From: Gammaproteobacteria bacterium RIFCSPLOWO2_02_FULL_56_15
GTDB lineage: Bacteria; Pseudomonadota; Gammaproteobacteria; Eutrophobiales; Eutrophobiaceae
Length of the DNA stretch: 6,854 nt
Direction: 5' to 3'
NCBI GenBank assembly: GCA_001801825.1
Contig: MGYR01000202.1
Span: forward strand, 1 to 6,854
The notes beneath the pieces were generated by a model. The model was given only the letters and a program-made list of their open reading frames with translations, did not search any database and was not told the DNA's origin. Position 1 is the first letter of the stretch. Each line of letters opens with the position of its first letter. A program made the translations under genes and the position numbers. Shown here piece after piece: positions 1 through 6,341 of this stretch.

Positions 1-1278
1 CGGGAGCGTATTATTCGGTTTGTAGTCAATCGCTCGCCGATCCTGCCAGTGGAATCCCTCCAGGTACTTCAACAAGCCGCGCAACGGGGAAACGCGACTA
101 TCCGGTATTTCACAGGCGGAAACCAATGCACCTGCCGGCGGCTGCAGCCGCTCCGGAAAATATTCTAGAAGCCGGTCACGGAAGGCCCGGGTGGTCGTTT
201 CCAGGTCCGGCCCCTCCGCCTGCAGGGCGCCGCCGATCAGGAATACCGACTCTGCCCCGTAAAACCGGCACAATTCCGGCAGGTTGTCATATTGCATCCC
301 ACCGGCGGGCGCAGGCAGTGCGCAGCGGATGTTCCCAAGCGGTTCCTGCAGGCGATCCCGAATCCCCCGACACTCTTCCGGCGTGTAACTGAAACGCCCC
401 CCAAAGCTCGGGAAAATCGAAATATCCGCGCCGGCCAGCCGGAATAATGTCCCCAGCAGCAGACCGTGATCGATCCCCTGGGTGTGGTTCCCGGTAAATC
501 CTCCGCTCAAGGCCGGATGGGCCATGACCACCAGGCCATAACGGTTTGCCAGGGAACAGATACTGTCCAGGCCATATACCATGGGACACAACAACACACC
601 GCGCACACCCAGACCCTGTGCATACTGAAACCGGGTTTCCAGCTGATCTGCCGGAGCCGAGATATGGGGAAAATAGAGACAATTCCCACCCGTCTTTGCA
701 TTGGCCGCAGCAACTGCCTCAAAGCAGGCGGTGACCCGCTCCTTGAAGGCAGGCAGATCATCCGCGAGATTCTGATCATCCTTGATGATGTCGCCACCAC
801 CGCAGGCGAAACCCGCTGCCATTGCGGTCATTTGCGTGAGCGGCAAGCCGCGTGGCTTGATGGCAGTCGCCAGCAACGGCCGTCCATACACACCCAGCAT
901 TTCACGAACCCCATCGATTCCGAACGCGGGACCTCTGAATGCAGACAACAGCCCTTCCGGCAGCTGCATGCTCACCAGTCGGACGCCCGGATAGAGGGAG
1001 ACATTGCCGAACAAGAGGATCAGCAGTTGTGAAAGCTGCCGGCTGCAGAGTTCCGGGTTGTAACTGATCCGCGCCGACATCGCCTGCCCCGCCTGGAAAA
1101 CGGATTCCACACGTCCGGCAACCTGGTCGCGGATCAGCGTATTCGTTACCAGCGACTCCGGCAGCTCCACGGTCTGTTCGTAGGCAATCTTGCGCGCCAG
1201 GTCCTCGGCTTCCGCCGGAGGACAGCTAAGGCGATATTCCGCCAGGATGCGCCCGGTGTTTGCGGTGCTCTCAATCAT
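1..1278 (-). CDS. RuBisCO-like protein (form IV RuBisCO large-subunit homologue), 3' end cut by window edge
   Basis: An uninterrupted minus-strand frame of 426 codons starts at ATG 1278 and runs through base 1 without a stop. An in-frame TGA directly precedes the ATG, so translation cannot start earlier; no clear Shine-Dalgarno is seen. Seen: IKPRG at 140-144 matches the RuBisCO IKPK loop, GGGDIIKDDQN at 160-170 matches the carbamylated-lysine loop, GN at 91-92, H254, GADISIFPSFGGRF at 283-296, PAGG at 324-327 and LIGG at 347-350. By my hand alignment to spinach RuBisCO, K175, K201, D203, H294, N123, G381 and G403/G404 are kept. K177 is Arg (R143), E204 is Gln (Q169), R295 is Pro (P255), H327 is Ile (I288), K334 is Arg (R295) and S379 is Ala. 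The TGTW motif that contacts substrate in RuBisCO reads VELP. Known form IV proteins do not fix CO2; characterised ones include the methionine-salvage enolase MtnW and the apionate-pathway enzymes OiaX and OiaT. Inferred: a cytosolic enolase, isomerase or decarboxylase-type enzyme on an unknown sugar-phosphate-like substrate. The length suggests only a short C-terminal piece is missing. Confidence 0.93.
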   Translation of the reverse strand, partial: MIESTANTGRILAEYRLSCPPAEAEDLARKIAYEQTVELPESLVTNTLIRDQVAGRVESVFQAGQAMSARISYNPELCSRQLSQLLILLFGNVSLYPGVRLVSMQLPEGLLSAFRGPAFGIDGVREMLGVYGRPLLATAIKPRGLPLTQMTAMAAGFACGGGDIIKDDQNLADDLPAFKERVTACFEAVAAANAKTGGNCLYFPHISAPADQLETRFQYAQGLGVRGVLLCPMVYGLDSICSLANRYGLVVMAHPALSGGFTGNHTQGIDHGLLLGTLFRLAGADISIFPSFGGRFSYTPEECRGIRDRLQEPLGNIRCALPAPAGGMQYDNLPELCRFYGAESVFLIGGALQAEGPDLETTTRAFRDRLLEYFPERLQPPAGALVSACEIPDSRVSPLRGLLKYLEGFHWQDRRAIDYKPNNTLP

Positions 1279-1323
1279 TCATGCAGGATCAGTGATGGTT
1301 CATGGGCTGAGCGTCGGAGTGGA

Positions 1324-2439
1324 TCATTCCGCCGCCTTCGGCGCCTCCTTGCGTTCCATGAACTCCACGAAGAACCCATCCGGATCCCGGGTGAATAACG
1401 CGCGCACCTCCTCATTGAGATACACCGGTTCGCCCGAGCGCGCCAGGATCTTCAAGCCGGCTCCCCGGATACGCGACATGATCGCGTCCAGGTCATTGAC
1501 CATGAACAGCATGTGGCCGACCCCGAGATCCCAGAACTCCGGCCGGATCGCCTGCTGTTCGATGTTGTCGTACTGGACGAATTCCATCATTACAGGAGAC
1601 CCGGGCACGGGCAGGAAGGCGGATCGGGAGCGTGCACCCGGCGTGTCCCGCAGCCGGTTCAGATCGGGATCGGCGATGAATATCGGTCCTGTGTCGATCT
1701 CCAGATCAGTCCCAATAAGCTGCCGGTAGAAGGCCAGCGTAGCTTCGATATCCGCCACCACAACCACTACCTGGGCCCCGGCAATATTGTCCGCAGAAGA
1801 TGCGCTGCTGTCCGGTCCGGGAGATTGCTCCACCAGCTCCACCGGGTAACCATCCGGGTCCCGGACGATGATCGCGCGTTCAAGCTTTCCGGAACCATGC
1901 CGTTGCTCAAGCTGCAGCGGTTCTCCGCCCTCTGTGACCACCACAACCCCCGCCTCGCGCAGCCGGGCCAGCGCGGGATCCAGTTCCCGCAGGAACAACC
2001 GTAACCAGGAAACACCCCGATCCTGGAGCCTGAACTCGTAGTGTCGGCGTTCGACGTTCCGGTATTCGATGGCCTCGATGGTCATCTCCCGGCCGGCCCC
2101 CGGCTCGGTCGCGGTACCCTGGATGGGCAGTATCACCGCCCGGAATTCCGCCTCCGGCGGGGCATCCGCGAATTCAATCAGCGGTTTTGAGGTCCAGAAC
2201 GGCCGATCCATGTGCCGCTCGCCTCGCAGATCGAGACCGAGCAGGTCATGATAAAAATGCAGGATCTGTTCGAGGTCCCCGGATTGCCGTCCCAGGTGCC
2301 CCGGACGCTCGACGACAATCGTTGTGGTCGAGGCACTGGTCGCCGCGTTTTCTTCCGCCCCTGCCGGCATCGACCAGACCTGCGTCATTGTCAGTATCAG
2401 CAGCAAGCCCGGTACTTGAAAATATTTCCTCCAGCGCAT
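1324..2439 (-). CDS. Exported protein with two glyoxalase/VOC domains
   Basis: The product is 371 residues from ATG 2439. That start is chosen over an in-frame ATG at 2481 because AAGGGG sits six bases upstream of it and a signal peptide begins there. Residues 1-28 look like a Sec signal: a basic RWRK start, a hydrophobic stretch from about 9 to 22, and AGA before a likely cut after residue 28. No lipobox Cys is present, so a soluble periplasmic protein is inferred. Domain 1 (about 44-206) and domain 2 (about 219-363) each carry VOC hallmarks: FYHDLLG at 62-68 and FYRQLIG at 237-243, and the closing strands RDPDGYPVELVE (193-204) and RDPDGFFVEFME (351-362). VOC enzymes usually bind a divalent metal through His and Glu. 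Here H48, possibly E125, and E201 are present in domain 1, and E286, H309 and E359 in domain 2, but each domain lacks one His position. The gene lies between msbA and the RLP gene in the same orientation. The substrate cannot be named; a lyase, dioxygenase or binding protein is possible. Confidence 0.88.
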   Translation of the reverse strand: MRWRKYFQVPGLLLILTMTQVWSMPAGAEENAATSASTTTIVVERPGHLGRQSGDLEQILHFYHDLLGLDLRGERHMDRPFWTSKPLIEFADAPPEAEFRAVILPIQGTATEPGAGREMTIEAIEYRNVERRHYEFRLQDRGVSWLRLFLRELDPALARLREAGVVVVTEGGEPLQLEQRHGSGKLERAIIVRDPDGYPVELVEQSPGPDSSASSADNIAGAQVVVVVADIEATLAFYRQLIGTDLEIDTGPIFIADPDLNRLRDTPGARSRSAFLPVPGSPVMMEFVQYDNIEQQAIRPEFWDLGVGHMLFMVNDLDAIMSRIRGAGLKILARSGEPVYLNEEVRALFTRDPDGFFVEFMERKEAPKAAE

Positions 2440-2445
2440 GAGATT

Positions 2446-2451
2446 CCCCTT
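2446..2451 (-). promoter_or_regulatory. Ribosome binding site that fixes the VOC gene start
   Basis: AAGGGG on the minus strand lies six bases before ATG 2439. The longer in-frame reading from 2481 would bury the signal peptide behind a charged 14-residue extension, so this site supports the shorter start. Similar AGGGGA sites precede the ParA and glutathione S-transferase genes. Confidence 0.75.
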
Positions 2452-2464
2452 GTTATCAGTGTAA

Positions 2465-2478
2465 CGCCTTCTCAGGCG
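2465..2478 (-). other. Small intercistronic hairpin between msbA and the VOC gene
   Basis: On the minus strand CGCCT, GAGA, AGGCG forms a perfect five-pair stem closed by a GNRA-type tetraloop. It lies 29 bases past the msbA stop and just before the VOC ribosome binding site. No T-run follows, so it is not a standard intrinsic terminator. It could be an mRNA stability element or chance. Confidence 0.3.
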
Positions 2479-2507
2479 CATGTACCTCGAAAAGCCCGGT
2501 CACCCGG

Positions 2508-4283
2508 TTATCCAGCCTCTGTGCCATTCCGATCCGCATTTCGATCGACAGAATAAAAATTCGCATAGGTGCCTTGTAAGCGCAACAATTCCTGATGGGT
2601 TCCGGTCTCGACGATCTTGCCCCGCTGCAGGACGATGACACGGTCCGCCGCCTCGATGGTGGTGAGCCGATGGGCAATGATGATACAGGTCCGCTGTCTG
2701 CGGATCTCTGCCAGCGCCTGCTGGATCTGTCGTTCCGATTCCGTGTCGAGCGCCGAGGTGGCCTCATCGAGGATCAGGATAGGCGCCTGTTTCAGCAGCG
2801 CCCTTGCCAACGCTATACGCTGGCGTTGACCTCCTGAAAGGCGGGTGCCCCGCTCACCCAGCCAGGTATCCAGTCCCTCCGGCAGGTCCCGGATAAACAC
2901 CATGGCATGCGCTGCCTCGGCAGCGGCCAGGATCTGTGCCTCCGTTGCCTTCCGCTGGGCGCCATAGGCGATATTGTGCCGAATCGTGTCATTGAAGAGC
3001 ACGATGTCCTGGCTTACCAGGGCGATACCGGCCCGCAGATCGGAGAGAGCGATATCACGTATGTCCTGCCCATCGATGAAGATTGTCCCCCGCTCAGCCT
3101 CGTAGAATCTGGGTAAGAGGTTGGCCAGTGTGGTCTTGCCGCTGCCGGAGGCGCCCACCAGGGCAACTGTCTCCCCCGGTTTGATGTGCAGCGAGATGTC
3201 TTCCACCGCCTTGGTGGGGGCGGCTCCGTACTGAAAGCTGAGGCGCCGGAATTCAATCTCGCCGCGAACCGGCTGGAGACGGAGTCTGCCGGTATCCTCT
3301 TCCTCCGGCTCGTCGATCAAGGCAAAAGCGCTTTCACAGGCCGCCAGTCCCTTCTGGATATGTTCGTTGACGCGGACCAGCCGTTTCAGCGGTGTCATGA
3401 TCAAGCCCACTGCGGTAAAGAATGCGGCGAAGGAGCCGACCGTGAGTTCCCCGGCGATGGCTTGCCTCGCGGCAATATAGATGATTACCGCCAGGGCGAG
3501 GACAGCGATCTCCTGTACCGCCGGCCCGCTGGCTGCCGCAGCATTTGCAAACTTCATGGAAAACAGGCGGTTGGCATTGATTATCCGTCGGAACCGCTCC
3601 TCTTCCTGGCCTCTCCCACCATACAGCTTCACGACCCGCTGTGCGTCGATGCACTCGCCCAGCACCTGGTGAATATCCGCCATGGTGTCCTGTACCCGAT
3701 AACTCATGGTACGCAACCGGCGGCGGAGGACCACCACGATCCAGGCGATGAAAGGGGTACTCACCAGGGCGATCAGCGTCATCCGCCAATCGATGTAGCA
3801 CATCAGGCCAATCAGACCCGCCACGGTGAGGCTGTCCCGCACCAGTATGGTCACGGCTCCGGTCGCCGCCTCCTTGAGTTGGGTGACATCGTAGGTGAAT
3901 TTCGAGATCAACGCCCCGGTGCCCTGTCGGTCAAAATACCCCCCCGGCGCCGCCAGCAAACGCGAAAACATCGCCTGGCGCAGGTCCATCACTATCTTGT
4001 TGGCGACCCAGTTGACCGCGGCATCGCTCACAAAGGCGGCAATGCCCCCCAGGGTAAACAGGAGCACCAGATATATGGGCACCATTACCATCATGGCGGG
4101 ATCCTTCCCGACAAAAGCACCATCCAACATGGGTTTCAGCAGCCAGGCCTTGATCGGCTCAGTGCCCGCCATGACCGCCATGCCGAGGAGCGACAACAGG
4201 AAAATATGACTATACGGGCGGACCTGACGCAGCAGGCGAAGATATAAACTCGTATCAGAGGAGTGCTGGGATGCCTGTTTCAT
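2508..4283 (-). CDS. msbA: MsbA-type lipid A/lipid ABC exporter, fused membrane and ATPase domains
   Basis: A 591-residue half-transporter, close to the 582 residues of E. coli MsbA. Known role of the family: as a homodimer in the inner membrane it uses ATP to flip lipid A-core from the inner to the outer leaflet. Seen: six hydrophobic segments at about 25-45, 65-88, 143-162, 168-187, 255-275 and 282-300, then a complete nucleotide-binding domain from about 340. That domain has Walker A GASGSGKTT (377-385), Q-loop Q425, signature LSGGQ (482-486), Walker B ILILDE (502-507), D-loop SALD (510-513) and switch His H538. All catalytic residues are intact. The start at 4283 is bounded by an in-frame TGA two codons upstream; no strong Shine-Dalgarno is visible. 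The usual downstream partner lpxK is absent; the VOC gene follows after 68 bases. A general lipid or drug exporter of the same ABC subfamily is the main alternative, since motif evidence alone does not fix the substrate. Confidence 0.93.
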   Translation of the reverse strand: MKQASQHSSDTSLYLRLLRQVRPYSHIFLLSLLGMAVMAGTEPIKAWLLKPMLDGAFVGKDPAMMVMVPIYLVLLFTLGGIAAFVSDAAVNWVANKIVMDLRQAMFSRLLAAPGGYFDRQGTGALISKFTYDVTQLKEAATGAVTILVRDSLTVAGLIGLMCYIDWRMTLIALVSTPFIAWIVVVLRRRLRTMSYRVQDTMADIHQVLGECIDAQRVVKLYGGRGQEEERFRRIINANRLFSMKFANAAAASGPAVQEIAVLALAVIIYIAARQAIAGELTVGSFAAFFTAVGLIMTPLKRLVRVNEHIQKGLAACESAFALIDEPEEEDTGRLRLQPVRGEIEFRRLSFQYGAAPTKAVEDISLHIKPGETVALVGASGSGKTTLANLLPRFYEAERGTIFIDGQDIRDIALSDLRAGIALVSQDIVLFNDTIRHNIAYGAQRKATEAQILAAAEAAHAMVFIRDLPEGLDTWLGERGTRLSGGQRQRIALARALLKQAPILILDEATSALDTESERQIQQALAEIRRQRTCIIIAHRLTTIEAADRVIVLQRGKIVETGTHQELLRLQGTYANFYSVDRNADRNGTEAG

Positions 4284-4316
4284 GGATCATTTGCATCGTT
4301 GTAAGGGGTCACGAAC

Positions 4317-4322
4317 ATTGTA
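4317..4322 (-). promoter_or_regulatory. Candidate -10 box for msbA
   Basis: TACAAT on the minus strand matches five of six bases of TATAAT and lies inside TATACAAT, 33 bases before the msbA start. This would give a leader of roughly 27 bases. No convincing -35 box is found at the usual spacing. Confidence 0.3.
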
Positions 4323-4488
4323 TAGAGAATTACGTCTTAGCACACACCGGGAACAGCGTGATTATCCTCACCGGGGAAGGCGGATCCGAAGCTTCCATTC
4401 ACGGGTTGCTTGAGTCGCCGCCCCGTCACTCGGGGCACACTCGCACCACTTGGCGTGGATTTGTCCCCATAGCGCCCGGCATTGCGTC

Positions 4489-4494
4489 TATACT
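4489..4494 (+). promoter_or_regulatory. Candidate -10 box for the ParA-type gene
   Basis: TATACT matches five of six consensus bases and lies 32 bases before ATG 4527. The nearest TTG-type hexamer (TTGTCC, 4461-4466) is 22 bases away, too far for a standard -35, so the promoter is weak or activator-dependent if real. The rest of the divergent region 4284-4526 shows only a short GC-rich hairpin at 4421-4435 (CCCCG and CGGGG arms) and no gene. Confidence 0.35.
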
Positions 4495-4512
4495 AGACCA
4501 GATTAACAAAAA

Positions 4513-4518
4513 AAGGGG
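4513..4518 (+). promoter_or_regulatory. Ribosome binding site that fixes the ParA-type gene start
   Basis: AAGGGG is eight bases from ATG 4527 but only two from the in-frame GTG at 4521, so ATG 4527 is the better start. The protein then opens with MHSIVILNPKGG, the usual short lead-in to a ParA P-loop. Confidence 0.7.
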
Positions 4519-4526
4519 ATGTGATA

Positions 4527-5165
4527 ATGCACTCGATTGTCATCTTGAATCCTAAGGGAGGCTGTGGGAAAAGTACGCTGGCGGTCAATCTGGCCGGGTA
4601 TTTTGCACAACTGGGGAAACGGGTTGCCCTCGCGGATTGCGACCCACAACGTTCCTCCAGCGACTGGCTTGCCCTTCGCCCGGAATCCGAGCCCACGATC
4701 ATCCCTGCCGGCTTCAGCAACGGCCGGATCAAGGTGGCGGCCCGCACGGAAATACTGATCATCGACACCCCGGCTGCGATCCACGGCCAGCGACTCGCCG
4801 GATTCGTGAAACTCGGGCAAAGCCTGGTAATCCCCATGCTGCCTTCCCCCATCGACATCCGCGCTGCCGAACGCTTCATCGAAGAACTCTACAGCCTGCG
4901 CCACCTGATAAACCGCAAGGTCAGGCTCGCATCCGTGGCCAACCGCGTACGTGAAGATACCCTGGCCGCAGCCAGGCTCGATGTTTACCTGGACCGGATA
5001 AAACTGCCCACGGGGCAGAAACTACCCTACATCACGGTATTGCGGGCCAGTCAGAACTACATCCGGGCCGCGGAGAAGGGGCTGAGCATCTTCGAATTCG
5101 CCCCGGCCAAGACGACCTACGACAGGGAGCAATGGAAACCCCTGCTACGCTGGCTGGGTGGTTGA
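4527..5165 (+). CDS. Stand-alone ParA/MinD-family ATPase
   Basis: A 212-residue protein, near the length of small ParA-type ATPases. Seen: a deviant Walker A KGGCGKST (10-17) with signature K10 and catalytic K15, the switch I-like DCDPQ (37-41), and Walker B LIIDTPA (77-83) with D80. The family forms ATP-dependent dimers that bind DNA or membrane non-specifically and position plasmids, chromosomes or protein assemblies. There is no N-terminal helix-turn-helix extension of the kind seen in some plasmid ParA proteins. No ParB gene or parS-like palindrome lies nearby, so a cargo-positioning role is as likely as DNA partition. It stands alone: msbA diverges upstream and the next gene converges downstream. 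The partner and cargo are unknown. Confidence 0.9.
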   Translation: MHSIVILNPKGGCGKSTLAVNLAGYFAQLGKRVALADCDPQRSSSDWLALRPESEPTIIPAGFSNGRIKVAARTEILIIDTPAAIHGQRLAGFVKLGQSLVIPMLPSPIDIRAAERFIEELYSLRHLINRKVRLASVANRVREDTLAAARLDVYLDRIKLPTGQKLPYITVLRASQNYIRAAEKGLSIFEFAPAKTTYDREQWKPLLRWLGG

Positions 5166-5179
5166 TATCACCCAACCAC
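5158..5179. other. Inverted repeat at the convergent gene ends, overlapping the ParA-type stop codon
   Basis: GTGGTTG (5158-5164) and CAACCAC (5173-5179) pair perfectly over seven bases around an eight-base loop. A competing five-pair stem, GGGTG (5156-5160) with CACCC (5169-5173), overlaps it. It lies between two convergent genes and would fold on both transcripts, so a role in transcript ending or 3'-end protection is possible. Neither side carries a T-run, so it is not a standard intrinsic terminator. Confidence 0.3.
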
Positions 5180-5198
5180 AGGCGCTGGAACTAAGGGT

Positions 5199-5444
5199 TC
5201 ACAACAGCAGAGAAAGATCCAGACCCAGGGTCAAGGCAAGCAGGAAGAGGGCCACTTTCAGCATCCTTTTCTGGGAGAGTTCCAGCTTTTTCAGACGCGT
5301 GCTGAGCCCGGCATATTCCGGACTCCGTGTGGCCACCCCATCAGCGGGTTTAGTACTGTTTGCAGTGATTGTGCCGGCCAGTGTGACGGCGCCCGCCGCC
5401 GCTGACAGCTTGCCGAAGTTGCCCAGAAAAGCCCGTCGCTTCAT
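5199..5444 (-). CDS. Small protein with a Tat signal and C-terminal membrane tail
   Basis: An 81-residue protein of no recognised family. Seen: KRRAFLG at 2-8 is a good twin-arginine motif with F at the usual place. It is followed by a mildly hydrophobic, Ala/Gly/Thr-rich stretch to about residue 28, where TITA before NS could be a cleavage site. A short polar linker (29-47), a charged and probably helical segment (48-63), and a strongly hydrophobic tail (64-81, containing one Asp) complete it. Inferred: export or membrane insertion by the Tat system with a C-terminal anchor, as known for some E. coli hydrogenase and formate dehydrogenase subunits. No cofactor-binding motif is visible, and after cleavage only about 50 residues would remain. 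Coding status is supported by the ordered layout of signal, linker and anchor, a fitting promoter, and a convergent position without overlap. The ribosome binding site is weak. Alternatively the N-terminus is uncleaved and forms a second membrane segment. Confidence 0.72.
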   Translation of the reverse strand: MKRRAFLGNFGKLSAAAGAVTLAGTITANSTKPADGVATRSPEYAGLSTRLKKLELSQKRMLKVALFLLALTLGLDLSLLL

Positions 5445-5477
5445 AATTGTACCATCCGCAAGGATCTATTCCTGACC

Positions 5478-5506
5478 ATTGTAGTAGACCCGGGCCCGGG
5501 GACCAA
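5478..5506 (-). promoter_or_regulatory. Promoter of the small Tat protein with a palindromic operator-like site in its spacer
   Basis: On the minus strand TTGGTC (5501-5506) serves as a -35 box with three of six consensus bases, and TACAAT (5478-5483) as a -10 box with five of six, separated by exactly 17 bases. The spacer contains the perfect palindrome CCCGGGCCCGGG (5489-5500), where a bound repressor or spacer-distorting activator would act. The predicted leader is about 27 bases. The same site lies about 35 bases before the divergent glutathione S-transferase gene and could control both. Confidence 0.45.
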
Positions 5507-5534
5507 GAATGTATTAGAGATCGAGGGGAGAAAA

Positions 5535-6182
5535 ATGTTGAAGCTGCATGGTATGCCAGTAAGTAATTATTACAACATGGTGAAGCACTGTCTGCTGGAA
5601 AAGGGCATGGAATTCGAAGAGGTGACGGCTGCCCCTTCCCAGGAGGATGCCTACCTGGCCAAGAGCCCGATGGGCAAGATCCCCTGCCTGGAAACAGACT
5701 CGGGCTTCCTTGCCGAAACCACGGTAATCCTGGACTATCTTGAAGAGATCCATCCGTTACCAGCCATGTATCCCGCTGACCCCTGGGCCAGGGCGAAGAC
5801 CCGTGAGATCATGCGCATCGTGGAACATTACATCGAGGCGCCGTCGCACCGTCTTGTGGGCCATGTGCTTTTCAACGCCCCCTTGTCCCAGTCCGCGAGG
5901 GACGAGATCAGACCGGCTGTCGAAAAAGGCCTCGCGGCGCTGGGCAGGGTCGCACGGTTCAAGCCCTATATTGCCGGGACCCAGCTCACCAATGCCGACA
6001 TCTTCAGTTACCATTCCCTGGGACTGGCCAGGCGGATGCTCGAGTCGGTCTATCAGTGGGAGATCGCAGGCACGGTTCCCGGGCTTTCGGCCTGGCTCAA
6101 GCTGATCTCGGAGAGCCCTCATGCCCGGGCCATTTTAGCTGCGCAACAGCAGGCGATGGCCGCCCTGCAGGCAGGGAGATAA
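5535..6182 (+). CDS. Glutathione S-transferase family protein
   Basis: A 215-residue cytosolic protein, normal in length for bacterial GSTs, started by ATG 5535 behind a strong GAGGGGAG site (5523-5530). Seen: an N-terminal thioredoxin-like domain (about 1-75) opening LKLHGMPVSNYYN, with S10 at the end of the first strand where a catalytic Ser, Cys or Tyr is expected. The glutathione-contacting loop GKIPCLE (47-53) has cis-Pro P50, and the ET motif (E61-T62) binds the gamma-glutamyl group. The helical C-terminal domain carries the N-capping motif LTNADI (151-156, T152 and D155). The family conjugates glutathione to electrophiles, reduces disulfides or isomerises. Which applies here is not clear, and the substrate is unknown. 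It appears to be a single-gene transcript with its own upstream region shared with the divergent Tat protein gene. Confidence 0.93.
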   Translation: MLKLHGMPVSNYYNMVKHCLLEKGMEFEEVTAAPSQEDAYLAKSPMGKIPCLETDSGFLAETTVILDYLEEIHPLPAMYPADPWARAKTREIMRIVEHYIEAPSHRLVGHVLFNAPLSQSARDEIRPAVEKGLAALGRVARFKPYIAGTQLTNADIFSYHSLGLARRMLESVYQWEIAGTVPGLSAWLKLISESPHARAILAAQQQAMAALQAGR

Positions 6183-6212
6183 TCACTGCAAGCAGTATCA
6201 ACGCCTGGCATC

Positions 6213-6240
6213 GTACAACACTCTGCCGAGTTGTGCTTTT
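6213..6240 (+). terminator. Candidate intrinsic terminator after the glutathione S-transferase gene
   Basis: GTACAAC (6213-6219) pairs with GTTGTGC (6230-6236), including one G-U wobble, around a ten-base loop, and TTTT follows at once (6237-6240). It lies 30 bases past the stop codon at 6182. The stem is AT-rich and the T-run short, so it would be weak. Confidence 0.4.
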
Positions 6241-6341
6241 GCCATGATTATCACAATTCCCTGGCTAAGCTGTGCTCTGAGCTGAACTTATCATTTCATC
6301 ACGGGTCGCAATCCCGGACCCACCCTTTGGAGAACACGTGT

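Noticed and set aside
287..800. Short minus-strand open frames inside the RLP gene that at first suggested a frameshift
   Set aside because: Careful reading of the run of five C at 364-368 gives one continuous 426-codon frame from 1278 to base 1 with conserved RuBisCO-family motifs on both sides. The other frames are shadows.
3186..4247. A 353-codon plus-strand open frame opposite msbA
   Set aside because: It is fully antisense to a gene with intact ABC motifs, has no convincing ribosome binding site and reads as a His/Gln/Arg-rich product without family features. It is a typical shadow in GC-rich DNA.
4382..4396. Adjacent GGATCC and AAGCTT hexamers resembling a cloning linker
   Set aside because: Only two sites occur, in an ordinary intergenic region with no vector-like sequence around them. 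Chance is sufficient.
4521..4526. GTG at 4521 as the start of the ParA-type protein
   Set aside because: It is only two bases from the AAGGGG site, whereas ATG 4527 has an eight-base spacing and gives the usual N-terminus.
1..5165. RuBisCO homologue plus ParA ATPase as a hint of a carboxysome (McdA-like) locus
   Set aside because: The RuBisCO homologue is form IV and lacks carboxylase residues. No small subunit, shell protein, carbonic anhydrase or McdB-like gene is present, and the two genes are over 3 kb apart on opposite strands.
5512..5517. TATTAG as a -10 box for the glutathione S-transferase gene
   Set aside because: It has no -35 partner at 16-18 bases, and it would place the transcription start almost on the ribosome binding site.
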